DNA of 64,000 bases from the NCBI RefSeq assembly GCF_963678635.1, contig NC_087063.1:68054727-68118726 (forward strand), in the 5' to 3' direction. A program made the translations under genes and the position numbers. The notes beneath the pieces are model-generated. The model saw only the letters and a list, made by a program, of their open reading frames with translations. It was not told where the DNA came from and made no database searches. Below are positions 24,251 to 32,426 of the stretch, one piece after another. The stretch is from Symsagittifera roscoffensis (taxonomy: Eukaryota > Xenacoelomorpha > Acoela > Convolutidae). Position 1 is the first letter of the stretch. Every line of letters starts with the position of its first letter.

Positions 24251-25861
24251 CCCATCCGGGTTTTACAGAGTTTTTTAGAATAGTTCTTCTGCAATTCGAA
24301 GGATGGATGATGGAAGTTGGTGTTTGGCGAACATCTTATTTCTTCTGTTTCCTTTTTGTTAAAGAAGTTCCAGGAAGCTGGAGTTAGAGACATAAGACGT
24401 TGTGTCTTCTAGTGACAACGACTAAGTCTTCGCAACAAACTCAAATCTGATTTCAGAATGGTTGGCTATGTCAGGTTTTTCTGTTCTGCGTGGAGAACTT
24501 CTTTTGTGTCTGGTCTAGTTTGGGAATGGCGTGGAGATTGTGCGTGGAGGGGATGCCTGGTTACTCGGATCTGTACGTATACTTGAACATCGAGGTGGTC
24601 ATTGGTCTAGTTCAATGAAGTCCTTTTCTGCGAAGTCAAGTCGTACTCTAAATCCTTTGAGTTGTGATTGTGAGTGGCATATCGATTGTGGTTGGTCATT
24701 CTCTCTCGAGTGTAGTGGGGTCGTTTTGTCTTTAGATGTTCGTCCTTGGTGTTGTATTCTGATCTATGTATTGCATAATGTAATTTACATTTTATAAAAC
24801 ATTTATTAGTTTAATATTTTTTAATTATGATTTTAGTTAGTTGTTTTCACAAAAGCTTTTTGTTTTAGTTCGGTTATTTTGAAGAGTTACTCACACTTGA
24901 GTAGCTCTTATTAAAAATAGTGGTGTGGTCACAAAGCGTGGATGTAGCGCGGTGGGTTAGGCCGGCTATAGAGCATGCTCATGACGTCCTTCCTGGTGGG
25001 TTAGGCCAGGAGTGGGAGTATGATTTCATGCGGTTTTTGTGAGGGGTCCTGTTATGTGACAACGTTTTATGTTGGGTTTGTTGTGGTTTTTCTTATGTCT
25101 TGTTGGTTATGTCCTTTTTCCAAAAAGCAAATTGTTCGTGGTATGGGTTTGTCTTTCGACTTTTTTGTGTTTTATTATTTCTTTCTTAGACTTTATAATA
25201 GTCTTCAAAAGAATAAATTATCCAGTTTTAAACTGGGTTAATCCGGTTTGGGTACCGTTGGTTTCCTTTTCTTAGTCATGCTGTTATTCTATGATTTGTG
25301 GTATTTAGTAAGCTGCGTTGGTTAGTTTTGTTTAGTATATGATTCCTTTCCAACCGGGTTAAAGGAAAGTTTGAAACATGTTATTATATGTTAGAGTTGT
25401 TGAGTGTGAAAACTTGAAACTGAAAATCATTATTTTAAACAATTCTTCGTGGGCGAGCTGTGCGAGTGTGGATAGAATTTCTGTGCGAATGAATGAAAAT
25501 ATCAAAAGGTTAGTACTGCAATTGCATTTTATTAATTTACTGCATAGAATTTGGAAATTTACTGCTAGTAATGGGGGAATTTTAAGTTACAAATTTTCAT
25601 CATAATTAAATTTACTGCTTGTGGGGAAAATTTTAGAAATGAATTTACTGCATTGGTATTAAATTTATAAATTTATAAGTGTAAGAGATTAATAGAATTG
25701 TTGAAGTCTGTTTGATGAAATTTGCGATCTTTATTTGTTTTTTGTGGTTTTTGTAGGTGATCGTCGGATGAAGGCTAAAAATTTAAGGAAAACATGGATA
25801 AAGTATGGTGAGTTTTTTAATATTTCAATTAGTTAGTTATATTCATTTAATTCATACTTAC
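24251..25861 (-). other. 3' non-coding region of the LTR element
   Basis: Lies between the last ORF and the 3' LTR on the minus strand. No convincing gene; several 60-90 codon frames on the plus strand are incidental. No clear polypurine tract precedes the LTR (the sequence reads ACCCGGATGGG just before TGGAACC). Confidence 0.5.
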
Positions 25862-25864
25862 CTG
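25856..25864 (-). promoter_or_regulatory. Candidate splice donor just after the last ORF
   Basis: On the minus strand, CAG/GTAAGT with following ATG lies right behind the stop codon of the 601-aa ORF, a perfect match to the donor consensus. It could excise part of the 1.6-kb 3' non-coding region. No acceptor was assigned. Confidence 0.4.
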
Positions 25865-27670
25865 TTAGTCGTCGGGGAAAAAACCGTGGGGGAAGATGTC
25901 GTGAATTAGTTCTGAAGTTGTTAGTAGTTTAGCTAAGATGCGGATGATATTTTTAGTCTGAAGCAGTGGCCAAAGCAATTGAAGTGCCTTAATAGTGGTT
26001 AGTTCTTCAGTGCCAACTGCAAACTCATAAGGTGTGTTTTGGATTAGATTATATAATTTGTGATTGAATTTAGTGTTGTGGATGAATTCTAAAATTGGGA
26101 TTTCTATAGGTTGTACAAACTCGTGCGGGATAAGGAAGGGTCGGGATTCTTCGGCGTTGAAGGTCTTGGTGATGGGACAGAAGATGTACATTTGGGTTAT
26201 GGGGTCATAATTACGAAGAATACCATGGAGGTTAGTGTCTTTAATACAATATGTGAAATTTAGGAAAAATGGTGAAGTGTATTTGGAATTAATGAATTGA
26301 AAACGATGGTGTGGTTGTCTAGAGGGTGTGTGTAGGTCAAAGTGATTTTGGATGAAGCGATAATAACTATATGTGTGGGTTTGTTTAGTGCGCAACATAA
26401 TATCGTGTGAGCAGTGTAAATCTCTTTCGTGTGGTGCAAGGAAATGAAAGGTTAGTGAAAATATTTGGAAGCGTTCTTTGAAACTTTCGTATGCTTGTGT
26501 GTCTGTTAGTGCTTCTGAAATAATGTGATCAAACTTTCGGTCGAAGATGTTTAGTGTGAATATATATGGTGTCTTGATGAAAAATTTCTCGGTAATTTGT
26601 GGATTAGCGAAGCGATCGTCGTCTAAGAATTGATCTTGGTTAGCTCTGATGATGTTGTGATCATAGTATTCGAGTGTATATTCGTTAGCTCTAGGTGCAG
26701 TGTGTGTTTTTAGTGATTTTTTATATCCAACGTAAGTAAATTGTCTAGCGGTTAGTGGTGTAGTGAGTCGATATAGCATGTCCGTATTTCGCTCTATATC
26801 GATGTGAGTGTTAGATAAAGGTAAGCAAAGAGGGTTAGTAAAATGATAATATGAGGTCCAAGAGAGAGTGGGCATTAAAACGTATTCATCTACAAAGTTG
26901 CGTGTTTCGTTAGTGTCGTGGGGGGTGTTTAAGGTGTATTGTGGGAATGAGGGTAAGGTGATGGCTAAAATTTCTTTTGTGTTAGTATGCTTGGGGTGGT
27001 TGATGTATTCACGGGCTGTTCCTGGTTTTGCTGGGAAAGGATGGTTGGGGAACTTTCTTTTAAAAGTGCGGTAAGCTCTATTAGTATTGTGTGAAGATTC
27101 AGTTGATGTGGATGATGGTGCTAATGATTCAGTATAATTTGAAGAGGGTGTAGGGGTAGGGGGGTTGGATGAATTGATTGTGGAGGATATTTGGTTTATT
27201 GTTGGGGTATGGAGGTGGTAGGGTTGTTGTTGAAGGGTAATAAAATTATCTAGCTCTGGGGAGATTCGGGGGGTGTCTGGAGAATGAGATGATTGGTCAG
27301 AATGGTATGAGGAGTAGGTTGGGGTAACTTGGGAAGCATAAGAGGGTGTGGGAGTGATTGGGTCAGGGTTATTGGATAATATGGGTTGAAAAGGGGGTTG
27401 AGAAAAATTAGAAGAGTTATGAAAATTATTGGATGGGGATGGTTCTGAGTCGGCAAATTCATCGGGGGTTTCAATATTCGGGTTATTGAGTTGTGAGATG
27501 GAATATAAAACTGAGATGTGTGAATTAGTATCGGAATTCATGCCTGATGTTACATTACTAGATGGAAAATCGGGTGGCGGAAAAGCAAAAAGTGGTATTA
27601 TTGGGATTGGGGAGGTAAGATTGGTTGGGTGGGAATTTGATCGGTGTAGTGATCCAAGTTGGCGGCTCAT
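25865..27670 (-). CDS. Unknown 601-aa protein, last ORF of the LTR element
   Basis: I do not recognise this protein. Residues 1 to about 200 are low-complexity, rich in Pro, Ser, Thr and Asn. A short basic patch (RTFKRKF) follows at about residue 205. The remaining 390 residues look like one or more folded domains with many aromatic residues and few cysteines. There is no signal peptide and no clear membrane segment. The start is well placed: its ATG overlaps the stop of the open frame that continues the envelope ORF (ATGA at 27667-27670), and a TTTTTTTAG just upstream could serve as a splice acceptor. Being the 3'-most ORF of a retrovirus-like element, it takes the place of an accessory or regulatory gene. 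The frame is intact over 1.8 kb, which argues for recent selection or recent insertion. Confidence 0.7.
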   Translation of the reverse strand: MSRQLGSLHRSNSHPTNLTSPIPIIPLFAFPPPDFPSSNVTSGMNSDTNSHISVLYSISQLNNPNIETPDEFADSEPSPSNNFHNSSNFSQPPFQPILSNNPDPITPTPSYASQVTPTYSSYHSDQSSHSPDTPRISPELDNFITLQQQPYHLHTPTINQISSTINSSNPPTPTPSSNYTESLAPSSTSTESSHNTNRAYRTFKRKFPNHPFPAKPGTAREYINHPKHTNTKEILAITLPSFPQYTLNTPHDTNETRNFVDEYVLMPTLSWTSYYHFTNPLCLPLSNTHIDIERNTDMLYRLTTPLTARQFTYVGYKKSLKTHTAPRANEYTLEYYDHNIIRANQDQFLDDDRFANPQITEKFFIKTPYIFTLNIFDRKFDHIISEALTDTQAYESFKERFQIFSLTFHFLAPHERDLHCSHDIMLRTKQTHTYSYYRFIQNHFDLHTPSRQPHHRFQFINSKYTSPFFLNFTYCIKDTNLHGILRNYDPITQMYIFCPITKTFNAEESRPFLIPHEFVQPIEIPILEFIHNTKFNHKLYNLIQNTPYEFAVGTEELTTIKALQLLWPLLQTKNIIRILAKLLTTSELIHDIFPHGFFPDD

Positions 27671-27948
27671 CGTGGGCTAAAAAAATGATTATTTTGAGAC
27701 TGAAAAGCGGTGGTATGGGGTTGTTCAATAATTTGTTCATAAGTATTATCATCTTGTGACTGGTGTGTCATTATATGTTGGATGGGACTTTGTGATGTGG
27801 TGAGTCGAAAATTTGGATTATGTGTGATGGCTAAATTTCGAAAATTTCGTGGGGCTAGGGATAGTGGATGGTTATTTGGTAGGGGTGGTAATTGTGGTGC
27901 CGTTGGCGTTATGTCTACATTGTTATGTTCTTCGTCGTATGTATTTTG
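27667..27948 (-). pseudogene. Open continuation of the envelope frame after an in-frame TGA
   Basis: The reading frame of the envelope ORF stays open for a further 93 codons after its TGA (27949-27951). The composition is like a cytoplasmic tail: Pro/Asn/Gln-rich, with tyrosine motifs (NTYDEE, NTYEQI). Its final TGA overlaps the ATG of the 601-aa ORF in an ATGA junction. Either the first TGA is a mutation that truncates the tail, or it is read through. The region would otherwise be an unexplained gap between two tightly packed ORFs. Confidence 0.6.
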
Positions 27949-29952
27949 TCATGTTGCTATTTTTGTGTTATATTCCTTTATTTGTGCGTCTAAAAGAATT
28001 TTCTTTATAGATGTAGAAAAGATTCCAAAAAATCCTGCAAAGAGTATGCGTGCTACACTTGCTTGTCGATTGACCTGTGTGTGTATAGCACATGTGTTGT
28101 AGATTCCTTTTAAAAGTGAGAAAAGAAATCCAATAAAGTTAAACATTGCGTATAAAATAGTCAATTTTTCTAAGATGTAGTAGGGCCATCCTAGAAAATC
28201 GAGGATCTCATTTTTGAGTGTAACAAAGCTAAAAATGTTAACTGGTGATATATCTTGGGGACGGTATTTTTCACCGTTTAGATATATATAATCTTTAATG
28301 TCTTTAAAATATCCGCTATAGTCTTGCGTGTAGATATCGGCAAATCCTGCGGTTTCTGCAAGTTTGCGTAAATTTTGGTCTATTGATTGTCTTTGTATAG
28401 TGTCCATTTGTGTTAATAATTCTTGGAATTGTTGTGTTCTAATGTGATGTTGAATATCTGATTTTGAATAGATTCCTATTGATTGTAAGTCTATATTTGG
28501 GTTTCGAGCAATAGCGCGAATGCTTTCTGGTGAAAATTTTTTGAGTGATTGCATTAATGTGGGATATGGAGTGAGAAGATAATATTTATTTTCATCAGGG
28601 TTTAGTTGTACTACATTGTGGCTGTTTTCTGATCCACATGGGACTGCGGTATCCCAGAAATAGGTTCTTCGTGAAAGTGTATCCACGAAACGTACTTTAT
28701 TCTTATAAAAGATAGGGATTCTTTTATAACATCGTTTATCTTCAAAAACGTATAGTGGTGATACTTTTTTAGTACAAGTATAAAACCATAAGATGTTTCC
28801 TTCATAGTCTAAAAAATTTGATCTATTTCCAGATAATAAGTATCCTGCATAGGGTATTTTTAATACTGCTAGTGCAAGTGATTGTAATATTTGTGTTCGT
28901 TCTAATTCGCATAGGTGGTGTAGTGTTTCTAATTCGGAGAGTGACATTTCTTGAAAAATTCGGCTAATTGTATAATCTAGTTTCATATCTAAATGAATAT
29001 CATAGTGGATATTACCGAAATATGTAGTATTCATTAGTGATAATTCTTGTAAGCGTGTGCTTCTGGTGTCATGGGGTTTTAGATGTCCACCAGGTTGTCC
29101 GTTGCTTTTTTCAAAATTAACTGGTATATAGGATGTTCCTTCGTTTAGAGGATGACCTGTGGCATATGGGTCAATTTTTACTTTTCCAGTGGTCATGTCG
29201 AATCCTTTTTCGTATTCAACTAATATTTCAGAGTATTGTGTTCTGTGAAGTGGATTCCTGTATTTACATGCAAGTTCTGTTTCTTGATATATTTGAAAAC
29301 GTGTCAATTTATTTTCTATATTGTCTATGTTTCTAAAATTAGAACTTAGTTTTCGTGATGGATGGACTTTTTCATATGGAATTGATTGTATAAAATATTT
29401 TTCGTGAAATTTTATCATACGAGCGTGTATTTTTGCTACTTGAAATGTTGTACATGTATCTTCGGGGAACCAAACAATTGTTGCTTGTGTTCTCGTTGTA
29501 GGGTCGCAATAACCTTGATCATTTTTACAAGGTAATCGGATTCCTTGATAGATCATTGTATTATCTGATAAATCTCGTGTTAGTTGTATTTTTTCGAGTT
29601 GTATTTTCCAATCAAAAAACATTATTTCTTGGTATCCTTTATTTTTTGTGTCTGCTTTGCAGTTTGATGGGTCATTTATACCAATGTGTGGTATCCAATG
29701 TTTATCGTGTAGGTCATAGGTTAATCGTCCGTGTGCGCCGTTATACGGGTATTTTTCGTCTAGTTTTATATGTCCTTGGTGTCTTTCAAGTTGTGATTGA
29801 TGTACAGAGTCTGGAAAAACTTGAAAATTAACTAACTTTCTTTGGGAGTTTTTATTTTGTGTGATGTTTAGTCTAAGTAATTCATTTTTACAATCGTCGG
29901 GATTGAGATGTAAAAGACGTTCTATATTACTTTGATAGAATGATTCATGCAA
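27949..29952 (-). CDS. env-like: Envelope-like glycoprotein, main part (667 aa)
   Basis: Position after pol, a signal-peptide ORF just upstream, about 19 cysteines, several N-glycosylation sequons and C-terminal hydrophobic segments all fit an envelope protein. A membrane-spanning stretch lies at about residues 592-618, followed by an amphipathic or second hydrophobic stretch at about 633-648. A WFPEDTCTTF motif near residue 170 is distinctive. I cannot place it firmly: it is not an obvious baculovirus-F type envelope of errantiviruses (no dibasic furin-like fusion site recognised). A class III glycoprotein of the kind seen in chuvirus-related elements is one guess. Its first codons overlap the end of the signal-peptide ORF by 8 bases in another frame, so the gene is broken or recoded there, and it ends at an in-frame TGA. 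Confidence 0.65.
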   Translation of the reverse strand: MHESFYQSNIERLLHLNPDDCKNELLRLNITQNKNSQRKLVNFQVFPDSVHQSQLERHQGHIKLDEKYPYNGAHGRLTYDLHDKHWIPHIGINDPSNCKADTKNKGYQEIMFFDWKIQLEKIQLTRDLSDNTMIYQGIRLPCKNDQGYCDPTTRTQATIVWFPEDTCTTFQVAKIHARMIKFHEKYFIQSIPYEKVHPSRKLSSNFRNIDNIENKLTRFQIYQETELACKYRNPLHRTQYSEILVEYEKGFDMTTGKVKIDPYATGHPLNEGTSYIPVNFEKSNGQPGGHLKPHDTRSTRLQELSLMNTTYFGNIHYDIHLDMKLDYTISRIFQEMSLSELETLHHLCELERTQILQSLALAVLKIPYAGYLLSGNRSNFLDYEGNILWFYTCTKKVSPLYVFEDKRCYKRIPIFYKNKVRFVDTLSRRTYFWDTAVPCGSENSHNVVQLNPDENKYYLLTPYPTLMQSLKKFSPESIRAIARNPNIDLQSIGIYSKSDIQHHIRTQQFQELLTQMDTIQRQSIDQNLRKLAETAGFADIYTQDYSGYFKDIKDYIYLNGEKYRPQDISPVNIFSFVTLKNEILDFLGWPYYILEKLTILYAMFNFIGFLFSLLKGIYNTCAIHTQVNRQASVARILFAGFFGIFSTSIKKILLDAQIKEYNTKIAT

Positions 29953-30283
29953 GTCGGTTTTTGTTTCCGTTCGAGACTTGTGAACAATGTACTTTCTTTT
30001 CGGAAAATGTTGCTGTGAATTTATAACCTGTAACTGTTGTTGCTCGGGCTTTTGAATAGAGTGTTGCTATTACATCTGTGGTTTCTATAGCTTGTGGTTC
30101 TGTTTCACATTGTGATACTTGATTTATTGCATATTTATGTAGTGTTTTTTGTTCATTTTCTTCACAATCGTAATGTGTTACTAATAAATCTTGTGGTCCT
30201 GTACGAGGGGAAGGGTTAATGTTTTGATTTGAGATTACTAGAAAAAGGAGTTGGAGAAAAATTAATAATTTTAGAATATACAT
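29945..30283 (-). CDS. Signal peptide and N-terminal part of the envelope-like protein (112 aa)
   Basis: The N terminus (MYILKLLIFLQLLFLVIS) is a clear signal peptide with cleavage likely after about residue 18-20. The rest is a Cys-containing ectodomain-like segment. It overlaps the 667-aa ORF by 8 bases in a different frame, most simply a frameshift that split one envelope gene. Its ATG overlaps by 13 bases the end of the upstream Pro/Ser-rich frame. Confidence 0.6.
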   Translation of the reverse strand: MYILKLLIFLQLLFLVISNQNINPSPRTGPQDLLVTHYDCEENEQKTLHKYAINQVSQCETEPQAIETTDVIATLYSKARATTVTGYKFTATFSEKKVHCSQVSNGNKNRLA

Positions 30284-31407
30284 GTGTATGATAATCCTGA
30301 GTATGGATTATAAAATGTAATGTAGCCAATTGTGTTTTTGGTATATCTGTCGTATTTGTATATTACTTCAGTAGTTATAAACGGTGGTGGTAGTGATTGA
30401 GCTGTTATGTTAGGTGGATTTAATGGGTAGGGATGTTGGGTAATATTGTTTAACTTAACTGTGATTTCAAACTTTAATTGTAAACTGTTTTGTTGGAGTA
30501 TTTGAATATTGTGATCACGGATATCGTTGTGAATATCTTGGCGATATTGTAATCTATTAAGTGCCCAGTTATGAAGGCGGTTACTTTCCTGATGTTGTCC
30601 AAATAATGGTGGAGGTGCTGTAAATGTATTCCAATCTAGTCTTAAAGGAATATTTATTGATGATTGTTCTCGATATCTGGCGTCGAGATTATTTGGAAAA
30701 TTTAAGTTAAAAGGTGGTGGTGAAATCTGGCTTATTGATGGTGTTGATGGTAGTGATAATGTTTCTGGTAGTGATGAGGATGTTGTTGTATCCGTAAAAA
30801 TATCTATGGGGTCATTGACTAAATTTGGTTCACCTTGTGTAAATGAATGTGTAGTCCAATATGGAAATCGTGATGTTTGGTTTGTGGGGTTGAAAGGATT
30901 TTCACGTATTTGCTCAGATGTTGGTGTTGAACCTAAGTAATCTGATGGTAGGCTTGAGGTGCTACGTTGTGAAAGAAGCGTAGGGGTTTCTGGTAATATA
31001 CCAATGGGGTTTTCTGGAGTGTTTTGTGATGGGGATTGAGGTATATCAAAATGAACTCGTGGAGTTTGAAAATTTCTGTTTCGTCGAGGATGTATAATTT
31101 GTCTATTTATTTCGACTGTATTTTGGTTTTGACTAGGATTTCTTATTCTACTTAGTTCTTGTGGTAGTGTTGGGTATAGGTTATATGTTGGTTCGCTTAG
31201 AGGTGCTTGTCGTTGAACTGGTTCTAGTGGTTCTGATAAACGAGCATGTCGTACTTCAAAAGTGTATGGATTGTCTTGAAAAGAAATTCGTGTAGATGTT
31301 TGAGGATTTTGAGTAGTTGAAGGTGGTGTTGGGTTATCTTGGGATGATGTCGGTGAAGACTGATTCTGTGACTGTTGGGTAGCAATTTTTGATGGATTTT
31401 TGAATTG
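30271..31407 (-). CDS. Pro/Ser/Thr/Asn-rich ORF without any ATG (378 codons)
   Basis: The frame is open from just after a TAA (31408-31410) to a TAA at 30271-30273 and contains no methionine codon at all, so standard ORF calling misses it. Its first 270 codons are rich in Pro, Ser, Thr, Gln and Asn; the last part (QYRQDIHNDIRDH and onward) looks more structured. Expression would need splicing, frameshifting from the small membrane ORF that ends at 31413 in another frame, or a non-AUG start. The 3' end overlaps the envelope ATG by 13 bases, the kind of packing expected of a real gene. I do not recognise a domain. A long chance frame is possible but unlikely given AT-rich sequence. Confidence 0.55.
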   Translation of the reverse strand, partial: QFKNPSKIATQQSQNQSSPTSSQDNPTPPSTTQNPQTSTRISFQDNPYTFEVRHARLSEPLEPVQRQAPLSEPTYNLYPTLPQELSRIRNPSQNQNTVEINRQIIHPRRNRNFQTPRVHFDIPQSPSQNTPENPIGILPETPTLLSQRSTSSLPSDYLGSTPTSEQIRENPFNPTNQTSRFPYWTTHSFTQGEPNLVNDPIDIFTDTTTSSSLPETLSLPSTPSISQISPPPFNLNFPNNLDARYREQSSINIPLRLDWNTFTAPPPLFGQHQESNRLHNWALNRLQYRQDIHNDIRDHNIQILQQNSLQLKFEITVKLNNITQHPYPLNPPNITAQSLPPPFITTEVIYKYDRYTKNTIGYITFYNPYSGLSYTCIF

Positions 31408-31412
31408 TTACT

Positions 31413-31601
31413 TTAGTGGGAAGGTTTATGTTTATTATAGTATTCTTCCAAAAAAAGAATTAGAAGGATTGTTGCTAGGGCAAATGTGAAGATTGCTTTC
31501 TTTATACATTTACATATTGTCAAAATGAGGGATGATAAAAATGTTATGAAAATTACAAACAATAAAAAAATATCGGTTCTACTGAAAATTGTTCGTATCA
31601 T
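31413..31601 (-). CDS. Small membrane protein ORF B (62 aa)
   Basis: Two hydrophobic segments (about residues 11-30 and 36-52) separated by KCIKK, with a short charged tail. The start codon overlaps the stop of the preceding ORF as ATGA (31598-31601). A viroporin-like or assembly role is only a guess. Alternatively it is the N-terminal anchor of the Pro/Ser-rich frame that starts 6 bases after it in another frame. Confidence 0.5.
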   Translation of the reverse strand: MIRTIFSRTDIFLLFVIFITFLSSLILTICKCIKKAIFTFALATILLILFLEEYYNKHKPSH

Positions 31602-31828
31602 TTAGACAAGTTATATGACTCGTACCTGTGGATGTAATCAAGGGTTTTGGAAAGTTGGAGGAATAGTTCGAGTATAGTGTAGAAAATTAAAAAAATGTTA
31701 CAAAAAATGATTAGGATTATTAGAAAAGATTCAAGTATATCAAAAAGAAATATTATAAAGGTTTCAAGTATTGTAAAAAAATGTTTAAAATTTATGAGTA
31801 TTTGAGTAACTGATTGAGAGAAGAGCAT
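31598..31828 (-). CDS. Small membrane protein ORF A (76 aa)
   Basis: Very hydrophobic (Phe/Ile/Leu-rich) from about residue 17 to 60, with a polar C terminus. It is the first ORF after pol, about 600 bases downstream, and is joined to ORF B by an ATGA overlap. No known family recognised. AT-rich DNA gives hydrophobic chance ORFs easily, so the overlap is the main support. Confidence 0.45.
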   Translation of the reverse strand: MLFSQSVTQILINFKHFFTILETFIIFLFDILESFLIILIIFCNIFLIFYTILELFLQLSKTLDYIHRYESYNLSK

Positions 31829-32426
31829 TTAAGAAATGATCTCTTGGTCGAATATTTTTTGCTGTTTGAGGCGATTTTCTAGTGTGGTCGGATTATTTAT
31901 TAGTTTTTTGACAAGTGGGTCGAGTTTTGTAAAAAATTGTTGGGGGCAATTTTCATGGTGACTGGGAGGTCGTCTTTTTCTTTATTTCTGTTTGTCAAAT
32001 GATCCGGGGTATGGTGAGATTTTTATACTTTAGGCTAATTAAAATGTTCATTTTGTTACTTTAGGCTAAGTTAACAAATTTGCTTTGGGGGTATTCGTGG
32101 TCTGAGTTGGGGAAATATTGTTGATCTTTGGGTTATTAGATAAGGGAGGGGTACGGTATTATGGTGATATTTATTTTAGTTGTCAAGTTGGAGTGGTTTG
32201 CTTATTTTTGACCTGGAGGTCGTAAAGTTATAGTTATAGATGTGCCTGGAGTTCTATATGATTCGTCTAATTGGTCTTAGTTTGAGTTAGAGAAAGTGAC
32301 GGATTGGATGAATCCTATTGGTCTATTTTGAACTAGAATTATTACGTACTTGTCAGCATGTTATTTTGAAAAATGTAAATGAAAAATGTTTCGGAGGTTT
32401 CAAGATAGTGAAGTATAATGTTAAAA
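31829..32426 (-). other. Spacer between pol and the 3' ORFs
   Basis: No gene seen. A short repeat, TTACTTTAGGCTAA, occurs twice (about 32022 and 32056). This is where a splice acceptor for the downstream genes would be expected. Confidence 0.4.
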
